A stretch of DNA of 64,000 nt from Bradyrhizobium neotropicale. GTDB taxonomy: Bacteria; Pseudomonadota; Alphaproteobacteria; Rhizobiales; Xanthobacteraceae. The stretch covers positions 1 through 64,000 of the forward strand of contig NZ_LSEF01000040.1 of assembly GCF_001641695.1 (NCBI RefSeq), in the 5' to 3' direction. Each line of letters opens with the position of its first letter. The first letter of the stretch is position 1. The notes beneath the pieces are model-generated. The model did no database searches. It saw nothing but the letters and a program-made list of their open reading frames with translations, and was not told the DNA's origin. A program made the position numbers and the translations under genes. Positions 30,108 through 38,470 of the stretch are shown here, one piece after another.

Positions 30108-30721
30108 TGGCGAAAGCAAAGCGTACGGCCGCCGTAGCCCCGGCAAAGGCCAAGCCGGATTGGGGCCAGATGTCACCGGAGATGCGGGCGCTGCCGAACG
30201 ACATGTGGCGGGCGTTCTGCCTTGCGCTGGTCACCGGACCGGGCGGGCATGGGAAGTACACCGCGGCGGCGCGCGCGGCCGGGTTTGGGCAGGGCTCGAC
30301 GCCGGCCAATCTGGGCAAGCTGGCCTGGCAGCTGGCGCATGATGACAGGATGGTGGCCGCGATCGCCGCGGAGGCGCGCCGCTTTATGCGCGCTGGTCAT
30401 GCCGAGGCGGTGAACGCGCTCTACACCATCGCCGGCGACGCGAAGCACAAGGACCAGATGCGGGCGATCTCGGAGATTCTGTCGCGGACGGACCCGGTGG
30501 TCACCAAGCAGGACATCAGCGTTACGCACAAGGTGATCGACCCGGACCAGGAGGCCTTGGAGGAGCTGCGCGCGCTCCGACAGATCGGAGCCACGCGCGA
30601 GAAGCTGGTGGAGCTATTCGGCCAGAACGGGCTTAGCCGCCTCGAAAAACTGGAAGCCGCCGAGAACGCGCGGCGGGCCGCTGAGGCCAAAATCATCGAG
30701 GGCGAGGTGGTCCATGGCTGA
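30107..30721 (+). CDS. Probable terminase small subunit
   Basis: A 204-residue protein ahead of the large terminase gene and overlapping it by 8 bp. A DNA-binding-type region (HGKYTAAARAAGFGQGSTPANLGKLAWQLAHDD, about residues 45-78) resembles TerS helix-turn-helix domains, followed by an oligomerisation helix region and a charged C-terminus that could contact TerL (LEKLEAAENARRAAEAKIIEGE). TerS recognises the packaging site; a satellite could use its own to redirect packaging. Family assignment rests on position and domain pattern. Confidence 0.75.
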   Translation: MAKAKRTAAVAPAKAKPDWGQMSPEMRALPNDMWRAFCLALVTGPGGHGKYTAAARAAGFGQGSTPANLGKLAWQLAHDDRMVAAIAAEARRFMRAGHAEAVNALYTIAGDAKHKDQMRAISEILSRTDPVVTKQDISVTHKVIDPDQEALEELRALRQIGATREKLVELFGQNGLSRLEKLEAAENARRAAEAKIIEGEVVHG

Positions 30722-32243
30722 GGACGTTCCGGATCCGCAGGCCCTGGCCCGACTGGCGCGGCAGACGCTGTCGTCGGCCGAGCGGCGCAAGAAATATCGC
30801 CGCTTCGATTTCATGGGCACGGATTTCTTCTACCAGACGCAGCTCGAGTTCTTCGCGGCCGGCTCCTCCGGCGTGCACCAGCGTCTCCTGTCGGGCGGCA
30901 ACCAGACCGGCAAAACCTTGTCCGCATCGTTTGAGGTCGCGCTACATGCTTGTGGGACATATCCCGATTGGTGGACTGGAAAGCGCTTCAACAAACCGGT
31001 GCGCATCTGGGTGGTCGGCGAGTCCGGCCAGCTCGTGCGCGACACGATCCAGAAGAAGCTTTGCGGCGAGGATGAGATCGGGACGGGAATGATTCCGCTC
31101 GAAAGCTTCGCCAAGCGTCCGATCATGGTCCCCGGCGGCACCGGCGCGGTCGACACCGCCTTCGTCACGCATCAGACCGACGGCATCACCGACGGCACGT
31201 CGACGATCACCTTCAAGTCATTCGAGATGCGCCGCGAAAAGCTGCAAGGCGAATCCGTCGATATCGTATGGATCGACGAAAAGCCGAGCGAAGACATCTA
31301 CAGCGAATTGCTGGCGCGCACCTCGGCCACGGACGGCCATATCATCGTCAGCTTCACGCCCGTCGGCGCCGGCGGCGGAAGCGGTGTCACCTACAAGTTT
31401 TTGTCCGAGCCGTCTTCCGATCGCGCGGCATTCCGCATTCGCTCCGATGAGGTCAGGCACATCAGCGAGGCTCGTCGCGAAGAATTGGCGTCGAGCTATG
31501 GCGAGCATGAACGCGAAGCCCGCCTGGAGGGTACGCCCCAGCTCGGCAGCGGACCGGTGTTTCCGCTCGAGCTTCTGCCGACGGTGGTGAAGAACTTCGA
31601 CCCCGGCATGGACATTCCAGGCTATGCCCGCTGGTGCGTCGGCATTGACTTCGGCTTTGGCCATCCCTTCGCCGCGGTGCTGATCGCCTGGACGCATGAC
31701 ATCGGCGAGGTCTGGGTGATCGACTCGTTCCGGATGGAGCGCAGCAGCGCGCTCTATCACACCCAGCGCATTCACAGCATGACGCGCGGCCTGCGCATCC
31801 CGATCGCCTGGCCTCACGACGGTAATCAACACGACAAAGGCTCAGGGCTTTCGCTCTCGAAGCAATATGAGGGCTTCGGCGCCAATATGATGAAGGGCCA
31901 TGCGATCAACCACGGCACCAAGACCAATTCGGTTGAGCCCGCGCTGCAGGAAATTCGCGAGATGATGTTCAGCAGCAAGTTGAAGATCAGCCCGCAAAAC
32001 ACCGAGTTGCTGGAGGAACTCCGAAATTACCATCGCGATGAAGACTTCAGGCTGGTCAAACAGCGCGACGATCTGGTCTCGGCGATGAGGTACGCGATCA
32101 TGATGCGCCGCGGCGGCCGCGTGCTGTCCGATTGCGACGGTGTCGGCTATGGTGCCATGCCTCTCGCCCGCCAGCGCCGCAACAGCAGCAGTAGCAGTCA
32201 AACCGCGTCAGGCCTCGATTTCGATATCTTCACGGGGCGCTAG
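30714..32243 (+). CDS. Phage terminase large subunit
   Basis: A 509-residue packaging motor. ATPase: Walker A GGNQTGKT (about 62-69) and Walker B DIVWIDEKP (about 182-190), with coupling motif VSFTPVG. RNase H-like nuclease: first Asp in VGIDFGFGHP (about 310), PHDGNQ in the middle, and the late acidic position in DDLVSAMRYA. This is the P22 gp2-like group. Both domains look complete, so the protein may be functional even though no portal or capsid gene follows. A Ser-rich tail precedes the stop. Confidence 0.92.
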   Translation: MAEDVPDPQALARLARQTLSSAERRKKYRRFDFMGTDFFYQTQLEFFAAGSSGVHQRLLSGGNQTGKTLSASFEVALHACGTYPDWWTGKRFNKPVRIWVVGESGQLVRDTIQKKLCGEDEIGTGMIPLESFAKRPIMVPGGTGAVDTAFVTHQTDGITDGTSTITFKSFEMRREKLQGESVDIVWIDEKPSEDIYSELLARTSATDGHIIVSFTPVGAGGGSGVTYKFLSEPSSDRAAFRIRSDEVRHISEARREELASSYGEHEREARLEGTPQLGSGPVFPLELLPTVVKNFDPGMDIPGYARWCVGIDFGFGHPFAAVLIAWTHDIGEVWVIDSFRMERSSALYHTQRIHSMTRGLRIPIAWPHDGNQHDKGSGLSLSKQYEGFGANMMKGHAINHGTKTNSVEPALQEIREMMFSSKLKISPQNTELLEELRNYHRDEDFRLVKQRDDLVSAMRYAIMMRRGGRVLSDCDGVGYGAMPLARQRRNSSSSSQTASGLDFDIFTGR

Positions 32244-32783
32244 GTGAAGCCGCGGATCATTCGCTCAAAGGATGAGATCCTGGCCGTTCTGCTCGAGCGG
32301 AAGGAAGAGCTCGATATCAGCTTCGAGCAACTGGATGATCTCGCCGGCATCCCGGCGGGATACAGCAGCAAGCTGATGGGCCCGCACCCGGCGAAGAATC
32401 CTGGTCCCACATCCCTCGGCGCCCTTCTCGGCGCCCTGGCCCTCGGCATTTGTCAGATCACGATCGCCGTGGATCCGGCGCAGGAGGCATCGATCGGCCA
32501 TCGCTGGGTGAAGCGGAAGCAATTCGGGCCGAGGCCGCGCACTACAATGCAGTGCGTTGTTGTGCAGAACGAGCCACGGCAGGGTGAGCTCAGATTTGAC
32601 GGGTGTCAGGAAAAGGACCGGACCATGTCGACGGAGACGTTCACGATGCGAGTCGAGTCCGAATTCAAACGGAATTTGAAGCAGGCAGCGCAGAAGGACC
32701 GGCGAACACCATCCGATTTTGCCCGCCTCGCAATCGAGGACGCGATCAAGGCCAAAGAACCCAAGCAAGGAGAAGCCGCATGA
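32244..32783 (+). CDS. HTH-like element protein, in frame with a downstream RHH protein
   Basis: A GTG start directly after the terminase stop gives a frame of 179 codons. Residues 1-100 are convincing: a helix-turn-helix-like part (EELDISFEQLDDLAGIPAGYSSKLM) and LGALLGALALGICQITIAVDP. Residues about 105-127 look like a noncoding linker, and the last 52 form a separate ribbon-helix-helix protein with its own ribosome site. Either a fused two-domain regulator or, more likely, an HTH gene that lost its stop and now reads into its neighbour. Confidence 0.6.
   Translation: MKPRIIRSKDEILAVLLERKEELDISFEQLDDLAGIPAGYSSKLMGPHPAKNPGPTSLGALLGALALGICQITIAVDPAQEASIGHRWVKRKQFGPRPRTTMQCVVVQNEPRQGELRFDGCQEKDRTMSTETFTMRVESEFKRNLKQAAQKDRRTPSDFARLAIEDAIKAKEPKQGEAA
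32625..32783 (+). CDS. Second ribbon-helix-helix protein (internal start)
   Basis: A 52-residue protein, MSTETFTMRVESEFKRNL at the start, with the strand-helix-helix pattern of Arc/CopG regulators (FTMRVESEFKRNLKQAAQKD, RTPSDFARLAIEDAIK). AAAAGGA lies 7 nt before the ATG. It shares frame with the upstream HTH gene. Its end overlaps the next gene (ATGA). Confidence 0.65.
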   Translation: MSTETFTMRVESEFKRNLKQAAQKDRRTPSDFARLAIEDAIKAKEPKQGEAA

Positions 32784-33484
32784 CGATGACCCGCGCGCCG
32801 GCCATTGCGCAAAAGCTGGAAGCCGCCCGCTCCGTCCGCGCTTCCATAGATCCCGAGATCGCTCAGGCTGCCCTCGAAGCAGCCGAAGGCGCGCGCGGCG
32901 CCGACAAGCGTCTTGCGGACCTGCGCGCGCGTGTCGCTATGGCAGATCGCGAGGTCGCGGAACTGGAGAAGGCACACGCCTTGGCGGCTCGCCTTGATCG
33001 TCAGGCAGCCGTTCAGGCAGTGGCCGAGATGCGGGCCGAACAACTGGCAGACTTCAAAGTCAACATGGAGCAGCGCGAAAAGGCCATGGCAAAGGTCATG
33101 GAGGCGGCCGCGTTGATGGCGAAGGCATACGCCGAATACTCCGAGGCGACATTGGCTGCACAGATCGCGATGCCGACAGGAACGAGCATTCCGGTGATGG
33201 CGGTCGGGCCCGATGGTGTGTACGGCCCGGTCTTTGGTCCGTGCGAACGTTTGATCCTTTCAGAGCTCTGGCGTCTGGCACCGCCGCGATCGGACGGCAT
33301 CGGCAGGTTTTTCGTTCCGTTTGCGAAGCCGACCGTTGAGTTGTTCCGGCGCCAACCGGAAGCCATGCCAGCCGGCATCGATGAACTGCGCTCCGCCAAT
33401 CAAGCGATTGTCATCGACGTCGAGAAACAGGTTGCAAAGATGAACGAAAGCGCGATGGCCGCAGCATCGAAGGAGGCCGCATGA
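32780..33484 (+). CDS. Coiled-coil element protein of unknown function
   Basis: A 234-residue protein. Residues 25-125 are a long charged coiled coil (ADREVAELEKAHALAARLD, MEQREKAMAKVMEAAALM); the C-terminal part has a compact segment (GPDGVYGPVFGPCERLILSELW). It lies in the terminase operon with 4-bp overlaps on both sides. A structural or scaffold-like role is conceivable but not shown. Confidence 0.65.
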   Translation: MTMTRAPAIAQKLEAARSVRASIDPEIAQAALEAAEGARGADKRLADLRARVAMADREVAELEKAHALAARLDRQAAVQAVAEMRAEQLADFKVNMEQREKAMAKVMEAAALMAKAYAEYSEATLAAQIAMPTGTSIPVMAVGPDGVYGPVFGPCERLILSELWRLAPPRSDGIGRFFVPFAKPTVELFRRQPEAMPAGIDELRSANQAIVIDVEKQVAKMNESAMAAASKEAA

Positions 33485-33699
33485 CCGATTTCAGTGGAAT
33501 GACCAGATCAGCCTGTCCGGCCGCATGCAAGATTGACCATTGTGTGATTTCAGGTCGCGCGGTGTGCTCTCACCCATGCGGTTCGGGGCTTCAGGAAGCG
33601 ATTGCCCTCTCAGATCCTGGCGCGGTCCTTCGCTATGCCGAGGCCTCCAAGCTTTGCAAGCCGATCAGGGCGCAAAACCTCGTTGAGGAGTCGCAGTGA
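33481..33699 (+). CDS. Small Cys-containing element protein
   Basis: A 72-residue protein with six cysteines, including CPAACKIDHC and CSHPCGSG, which could bind zinc. Coupled to neighbours by overlapping start and stop codons. Function unknown. Confidence 0.6.
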   Translation: MTDFSGMTRSACPAACKIDHCVISGRAVCSHPCGSGLQEAIALSDPGAVLRYAEASKLCKPIRAQNLVEESQ

Positions 33700-34124
33700 T
33701 GACGGATCAGACGAACGAGCCGCAGGACATCATGACGCTGACGCCCGAGCAGGCGACCGAGAAGTTGGCCGCGATGGCGAAAGACTATTTGGCAAACGCC
33801 GGTCAGATACCGCAGCAGCCGTCGACGCAGACGGTCGAGCAGATGCTCGAGCAGCAAGCCAAGGACGACGACGCGCGCGATGCCACGGGCTTGTCGGATT
33901 ATCTCGCCGGCGTCGGATTGCCGGCATCGGAGCAAGCTGGTCGGGAGGTTCTGGCATGGGCCCAAGGCGGCACCATCGATGCGACGATGCAGCGTCAAGC
34001 GCGGGAACGGCTTGATGCGCTCGGCCGCAATCCCGAATTTGTCCGCAACCTCCTTCAGGGCGGATCGCAAGAACTGCGGATGCTGACGATCGCCAACACG
34101 ATGATCAACGCGGAGGCCAAGTGA
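33699..34124 (+). CDS. Helical element protein of unknown function
   Basis: A 141-residue acidic protein, MTDQTNEPQDIMTLTPEQA at the start. Helical throughout, with Gln-rich PQQPSTQTVEQML in the middle and ALGRNPEFVRNLLQGG near the end, a pattern reminiscent of small scaffold-like phage proteins. ATG chosen over GTG 33696 because it continues the TGATG coupling style of this operon. Confidence 0.62.
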   Translation: MTDQTNEPQDIMTLTPEQATEKLAAMAKDYLANAGQIPQQPSTQTVEQMLEQQAKDDDARDATGLSDYLAGVGLPASEQAGREVLAWAQGGTIDATMQRQARERLDALGRNPEFVRNLLQGGSQELRMLTIANTMINAEAK

Positions 34125-34348
34125 TGCGGTACAGTTGCCATTTCCTGCATGAAGCGTCGGACGAGAGGCGAACCATCATTGCCGCGCTCACACTCGCCGA
34201 ATGCCTATCGGTCGACAGTCTGCGCAAGCACAAGGGCGCCACGACTGCTGACACCGTGGCGGCGGCCTACGCGTTGCGTCACGCTTACGCCGAGCTGCCG
34301 AAGGGCTTTCTGCATGTCTCTCCGCCCGAATTGATCATGGGGGCCTGA
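34124..34348 (+). CDS. Small element protein
   Basis: A 74-residue protein, MRYSCHFLHEASDERRTI at the start, alpha/beta in appearance. TGATG overlaps at both ends place it in the same coupled operon. Function unknown. Confidence 0.55.
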   Translation: MRYSCHFLHEASDERRTIIAALTLAECLSVDSLRKHKGATTADTVAAAYALRHAYAELPKGFLHVSPPELIMGA

Positions 34349-34614
34349 TGGGACCGATCGAGAACTTTCTAACCGAGATGCGTGAACAGCCGTGCATTGG
34401 CTCGGAGCTCGTCGACCAGCTCGAGGGGGCTCACCGCGCGATGGAAGCGGAAGCGCTCAGCAATATGCATGCGCGCGAACTTCTAAGGGCCATTAACTGG
34501 ATCACGGCCCACACCGAGCGTTCGATCGTCGAGCGACTGGACCAAATCCAGCGCCTCACTTCGTTCAAGACCCACGTGATTTTGAACATGCCGCATTTCA
34601 CTGGATGGACCTAG
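34348..34614 (+). CDS. Small helical element protein
   Basis: An 88-residue protein, MGPIENFLTEMREQPCIG at the start, mostly helical (AMEAEALSNMHARELLRAI). Start overlaps the preceding stop (TGATG). Function unknown. Confidence 0.55.
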   Translation: MGPIENFLTEMREQPCIGSELVDQLEGAHRAMEAEALSNMHARELLRAINWITAHTERSIVERLDQIQRLTSFKTHVILNMPHFTGWT

Positions 34615-34628
34615 CAGAGGAGACTGAC

Positions 34629-34844
34629 ATGAGCGGATACAGTGGCAACAGGACGCACGATAACAATGTTTACTCGGCAGAGGTGACGCAGCAGGCGGCA
34701 TACAAGGCTGCGAGCAGCCAAGCAGCCGTCAAAGCGGCCGACATCGCGTTCCACCGTGCGGTCAAGGCCTCCGCGAAAGCGAACGGCATCGGCTTCGACT
34801 GCAATACCCAAGCTCTCGTCGAGCTCGGTACCGGCGGCGTGTGA
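34629..34844 (+). CDS. Small Ala-rich element protein
   Basis: A 71-residue protein, MSGYSGNRTHDNNVYSAE at the start, then an Ala-rich helix (AAYKAASSQAAVKAADIAF). GAGGAGACTGAC gives a strong ribosome site for the ATG at 34629. Function unknown. Confidence 0.58.
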   Translation: MSGYSGNRTHDNNVYSAEVTQQAAYKAASSQAAVKAADIAFHRAVKASAKANGIGFDCNTQALVELGTGGV

Positions 34845-35086
34845 TGAGAGCACTTTTCATCCTACCGCTCCTCCTGTCCGCTGCGCCGGCTGTGGCGCAG
34901 GACGTGACACTGACGCTGACGCCGCAAGAGGTGCTTGCGATCATCAGGTCGATGGATCGGCAGCCGATCTCGGAAACGCCTCCGGCCGGCTACTGGAGCG
35001 TTCAGGAGAAGATCGTCACCGCGTTGCGAGACCCGCGCGCGCGGGCGGAATTCGACAAGCTGGCCGCGGAGAAGCGGCCGCAGTGA
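34844..35086 (+). CDS. Small exported element protein
   Basis: An 80-residue protein with a signal peptide (MRALFILPLLLSAAPAVAQD, cut after AQ region). The mature part starts VTLTLTPQEVLAIIRSMD and is short and charged. It is the first of three consecutive genes whose products carry export signals. Start overlaps the preceding stop. Function unknown. Confidence 0.6.
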   Translation: MRALFILPLLLSAAPAVAQDVTLTLTPQEVLAIIRSMDRQPISETPPAGYWSVQEKIVTALRDPRARAEFDKLAAEKRPQ

Positions 35087-35226
35087 TTTGACGACCGAGT
35101 GTTCAGTCCCTGCAAGGACAAGACTGATCGGAATGTAAACGCCCCCCATCGTGGACAAGGCAACGAGAAAGGAGGCGGCCCCCCGACGAGGATAAGGCCG
35201 AACGTCGAGCTCTAGGATTTGCTTCG

Positions 35227-36909
35227 ATGAAAGGCCGGAATTCTCTGCTTGCAGCAGCATTGCTGTTTGCCGTCACCAATCTTTCGTCCGCTGCCATCGC
35301 GCAGCAATTTCAGACCATCCCACCACAAAGCGTCATCGGGCGCCTGGGTAGTAGCTCGGGGCCCGCGAGCGCATTGCCGCTATCCTCGATCTTCTCGACC
35401 AGTGTCTTCGACCAGCTCTCGACCACGCCCGGCGCGATTCCGTACCGCGGGCCGGGGAGCTGGACGGCGCTCTCGCCCAGCGTCGGACTGCTCTACAACA
35501 ACGGCACGACGCCGTCATACCTGAGCTTGCCGCTCGGCCTGACGAACGGAGGCAGCGGGCAGACCACCGCGGCGCTCGCGCGATCGGCCGCTGGCTTCAA
35601 CATCGAAGGCTACACCGGCCACGGCGACAGCATCTACACGATCCTGTCGACCGATCGCACTGTGGGCCTCACCGCTACCCTCACGGCCGCGCGCATCTGG
35701 ACACTGCCAGCAGCCAGCTCGGTGAATGCCGGTGCGGAGATCATCGTCGGCGACTTCGCTGGCGGCATCTCCTCGGTCAACACTCTCACCGTCCAGCGCT
35801 CCGGCTCCGATACCATCAACGGGGCGAGTTCGACCGTCCTGAACACCGCCTTTGCGCGCGTGGCATTGCGCAGCGATGGCGTGTCGAAATGGTCGACATC
35901 GTCGTCAAGCTCCGGATCGACAAATCTCAACATCAAGACGCCGAAGGATTACGGCGCGGCTTGTGACGGTGTTACCGACGATAGCCTTGCAATTCAGGCA
36001 TGGTTCGATGGCATCCGGAATTATGCCTATGTGGGCTGGGGTGTACCGGGCGCGACCTGCCTCTTCGGCAACAACACAATCTACGGCGGCGGTTTTGCCA
36101 GCATGGTGTCTGTGCGCAGCGGCACAATCATCTTTGGCAACTATATGACGCTGAAGTTGAAGAATTCAGCGCAGCAAAATGCAGGTCTGAATTTTTACGA
36201 CGGTGCTGGACATCCGGATCAGACGAGCGGTGCATCAAACGTCGATATCTACCAACTCATAATTGACGGTAATCGCACGAACCAGACCAACACGCTCGGC
36301 AGCGCGGCGCTGATCTATATAGTCAGTTCGACGCGAATAACGCTGCGAGACGTGAGGGCCATAAACGGCCGCACCGATGGCTTCTATGTCGGAGGTGACA
36401 GCAGCGGTAACGGCAACACCACATTTTTCCGTCTCGAAAATGTGGAGGCTAATAACAACTATCGGACAGGTCTTTCGCTTGTCGGGGCAACCCGTGGCGT
36501 GATCACTGGCAGCCGGTTCAACGCGACCAGCAACACGAACAACGACGGCACGCAATGCGGCGTCGACTTTGAGGCTGACGGCGCAACCACGGCCAACACT
36601 TTTATCACCATCGAGAATTCGAGCGCTTTTAATAATGGCGGCACGCTGACGACCTCTGGTGGATCAGGATTCTGTTTCTTTGGTGGGAACAACTCCAACC
36701 TCACCGCCGACGGTCTGAGCGCATCGGGCAATCAGAAATATGGCCTGTGGGGTGGCACCCCTGGCGAAGTGACGGTGACGCGCCTTCGCGGCGCGACCAA
36801 CGGTACTGCCCTGATCAACGGAGCGACCGACTGGCTTCCGGTCAATGTGCAGAAGGGCTCGGCCAATGGCTGCGGCACCGGCTTCTCGTGCGTCGGCGTT
36901 CCAAACTGA
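35227..36909 (+). CDS. Exported beta-helix protein resembling phage tail fibre/spike
   Basis: A 560-residue protein with a clear signal peptide (about residues 1-26, ending IAQQ). Residues 27-130 hold a segment seen at the head of rhizobial prophage tail-like proteins (TIPPQSVIGRLGSSSGP, GLTNGGSGQTTAALA). Residues 235-540 look like a right-handed parallel beta helix (KDYGAACDGVTDDSLAIQAW, then repeats rich in N, G, T and V). This fold is typical of pectate lyases and tailspikes that bind or cut surface polysaccharide. The export signal is odd for a virion protein. No catalytic site assigned. Confidence 0.75.
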   Translation: MKGRNSLLAAALLFAVTNLSSAAIAQQFQTIPPQSVIGRLGSSSGPASALPLSSIFSTSVFDQLSTTPGAIPYRGPGSWTALSPSVGLLYNNGTTPSYLSLPLGLTNGGSGQTTAALARSAAGFNIEGYTGHGDSIYTILSTDRTVGLTATLTAARIWTLPAASSVNAGAEIIVGDFAGGISSVNTLTVQRSGSDTINGASSTVLNTAFARVALRSDGVSKWSTSSSSSGSTNLNIKTPKDYGAACDGVTDDSLAIQAWFDGIRNYAYVGWGVPGATCLFGNNTIYGGGFASMVSVRSGTIIFGNYMTLKLKNSAQQNAGLNFYDGAGHPDQTSGASNVDIYQLIIDGNRTNQTNTLGSAALIYIVSSTRITLRDVRAINGRTDGFYVGGDSSGNGNTTFFRLENVEANNNYRTGLSLVGATRGVITGSRFNATSNTNNDGTQCGVDFEADGATTANTFITIENSSAFNNGGTLTTSGGSGFCFFGGNNSNLTADGLSASGNQKYGLWGGTPGEVTVTRLRGATNGTALINGATDWLPVNVQKGSANGCGTGFSCVGVPN

Positions 36910-36920
36910 GGAGAAACTAG

Positions 36921-37478
36921 ATGTTGAATCGCAAGTCACTCGCAGCGCTTCTAATCACCTCCGCTCTCGTGGTCGCCGGCGCCAATGCACAGGTGCCTAA
37001 CGCCGGCCAGCCCATGGTGCCGAACGGCGGCGGTGGCGGCGGATCGCCCACTGGCGCGGCCGGCGGCGATCTCTCTGGCACCTATCCGAATCCGACGCTG
37101 GGCAAGATCGGCGGGCTCGCGGTTGTCGGTCCGACGTCATGGACCCCCACCGATGTGAGCGGTGCAGCCCTTACCCTCACCGCAAATGCAAGCTATGTGC
37201 GCCTTGGCAATCTGGTATTTGCCTATGCCTTCATCTCGTAGCCGGCCACTGCCGATGGGTCGGTTGCAAAGATCGGCGGCTTTCCTGTCACCACGGCCAA
37301 TCAAACATACGCCTCACAATGCACCCTGAGCAGCACCGGCGTTTCAACGCTGACGCATGTGCAAATGCAGGCGAACGCTACAACGGCTCTCTTGCAGACA
37401 GCGACGGCAGGCAACATCACCAATGCCAATATGAGCAGCAACTTCGTCTATCTCATGTGCATCTATCCGGCGACGTAG
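36921..37478 (+). pseudogene. Tail-fibre-like exported protein, interrupted by an amber stop
   Basis: Starts with a signal peptide (SLAALLITSALVVAGANAQ) and the phage-fibre motif AAGGDLSGTYPNPTLG, then a beta-rich domain. TAG at 37239-37241 stops it after 106 residues (ending YAFIS). In the same frame a further 78 codons follow without a stop (PATADGSVAKIGGFPVTT ...) to TAG at 37476, and this is exactly the continuation expected of such fibre domains. A single substitution from a Trp or Tyr codon would explain it. Strong GAGGAGAAACTAG before the ATG. Either a fresh nonsense mutation or a readthrough product. Confidence 0.8.
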
Positions 37479-37480
37479 GG

Positions 37481-37627
37481 CTAACCGCAGGGCGCAAACG
37501 CAGCCCAATAGGCACAGACCGTGAGGATGGCGCCGATGAGCATCCCGAACAAAAATTGCTGGTCCCCGCCGATCTTCGGATCGAGCCCGGCCAGTTCTTC
37601 TACCCGCTGCTTGATACGCGCCCGCAC
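37481..37627 (-). CDS. Small membrane protein on the opposite strand
   Basis: A 48-residue frame from GTG: VRARIKQRVEELAGLDPKIG, then one membrane segment (FLFGMLIGAILTVCAYWAAFA). GGGGGA lies 5 nt upstream of the GTG. It faces the fibre-like gene and its stop lies 2 bp beyond that gene's original stop. A holin-like or accessory role is possible but nothing specific shows it. Confidence 0.45.
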   Translation of the reverse strand: MRARIKQRVEELAGLDPKIGGDQQFLFGMLIGAILTVCAYWAAFAPCG

Positions 37628-38152
37628 TTCAGTCCCCCATGCCGCGACGAGTCTGCCGCACGCGGAGTCCGGGTGCTAGAGTCGTGCATGTGCTCGTGCG
37701 ACGTGTGGATGAAGCGGCCTATCCCGTTGGCGGGACTCGGCTTGCGAGCAGTGTGTTACCCCAGACCGGCGGAGATTCACGGTTTTGTGAATCTGTGCGG
37801 ACGCGCCGAAGCGCCCCGAGTGGGGGTGGGTTTCTTATGGATTTCTCAACGCAAATCAGATGAGATGCTCGGCGGAGCGTGAGAACTCCCGCCAAAGGCC
37901 CTTGCCGGGGCCCGTTTGGCACCAGGGCGTTGGCAGGGCGATCCTTGCCGGGATCGATGTTTGCCAACGATTAGAACGTGCCGATTAGCCGTCGGCGCGA
38001 ACGGCAGCACTATGCCGGGAGAGCGGCGGCTATACAAGACCCTTCGGGGAAAGGCCGTCGCGCATCGTCTCTGGCGATGTTCTCACCCTCCCGGCGCCAG
38101 CGCTGACCGCTGGCACCCGGCCGTGAGAAGCCGGCAAATCCAGAGAACCACC
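37628..38152. other. Gene-poor stretch with a nested dyad
   Basis: About 525 bases with no frame I trust. It contains a GGCCC/GGGCC hairpin near 37898-37913 and a nested inverted repeat at 37928-37969. It must hold the promoter of the small operon that follows. Confidence 0.5.
37928..37969. repeat. Nested inverted repeat
   Basis: Outer arms CGTTGGCA (37928-37935) and TGCCAACG (37962-37969) enclose inner arms CGATCC (37939-37944) and GGATCG (37951-37956). All arms pair perfectly, giving a stacked 14-bp stem with small internal loops. Could be a structured RNA, an operator or a packaging-type site. Confidence 0.6.
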
Positions 38153-38470
38153 ATGTCCAACGTCATCGACTTCCGAAGCGCGTCCGCGCGCCGCGAGACT
38201 TGTTTGCCTCCCGAAAATGTCCAGCCGCTCGAGCCCCGTGTGTCCGGCCGCCAGCTGGCTGGCCGCAAGCGCAATCCACTGAGGCACCCTTGCAATAGGG
38301 TTTCCAACGCCGTGACGATCGCGGGAAAACTTCAGAGGGGCGAAGCGCTCCGGGCACATCCCTTCCTCGACGACGTCGCCATACTCTGGGAAGGCGTAGA
38401 GGCCGCTCGCCTCCTTCTCGCTGAATTATTTGAGCTCGCCGTGAAGCATGGCGGGGAGCAGCAGCAATGA
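38153..38470 (+). CDS. Element protein of unknown function
   Basis: A 105-residue protein, MSNVIDFRSASARRETCLP at the start (VIDF with following basic residues is common in small Bradyrhizobium proteins), with a helical end (FLDDVAILWEGVEAARLLLAEL). The ATG overlaps nothing upstream; its stop overlaps the next start (ATGA). Function unknown. Confidence 0.6.
   Translation: MSNVIDFRSASARRETCLPPENVQPLEPRVSGRQLAGRKRNPLRHPCNRVSNAVTIAGKLQRGEALRAHPFLDDVAILWEGVEAARLLLAELFELAVKHGGEQQQ

Noticed and set aside
37639..37967. Frames of 74 and 82 residues in the gene-poor stretch
   Set aside because: No ribosome site, Arg/Ser/Pro-rich composition and they cross hairpins on both strands.
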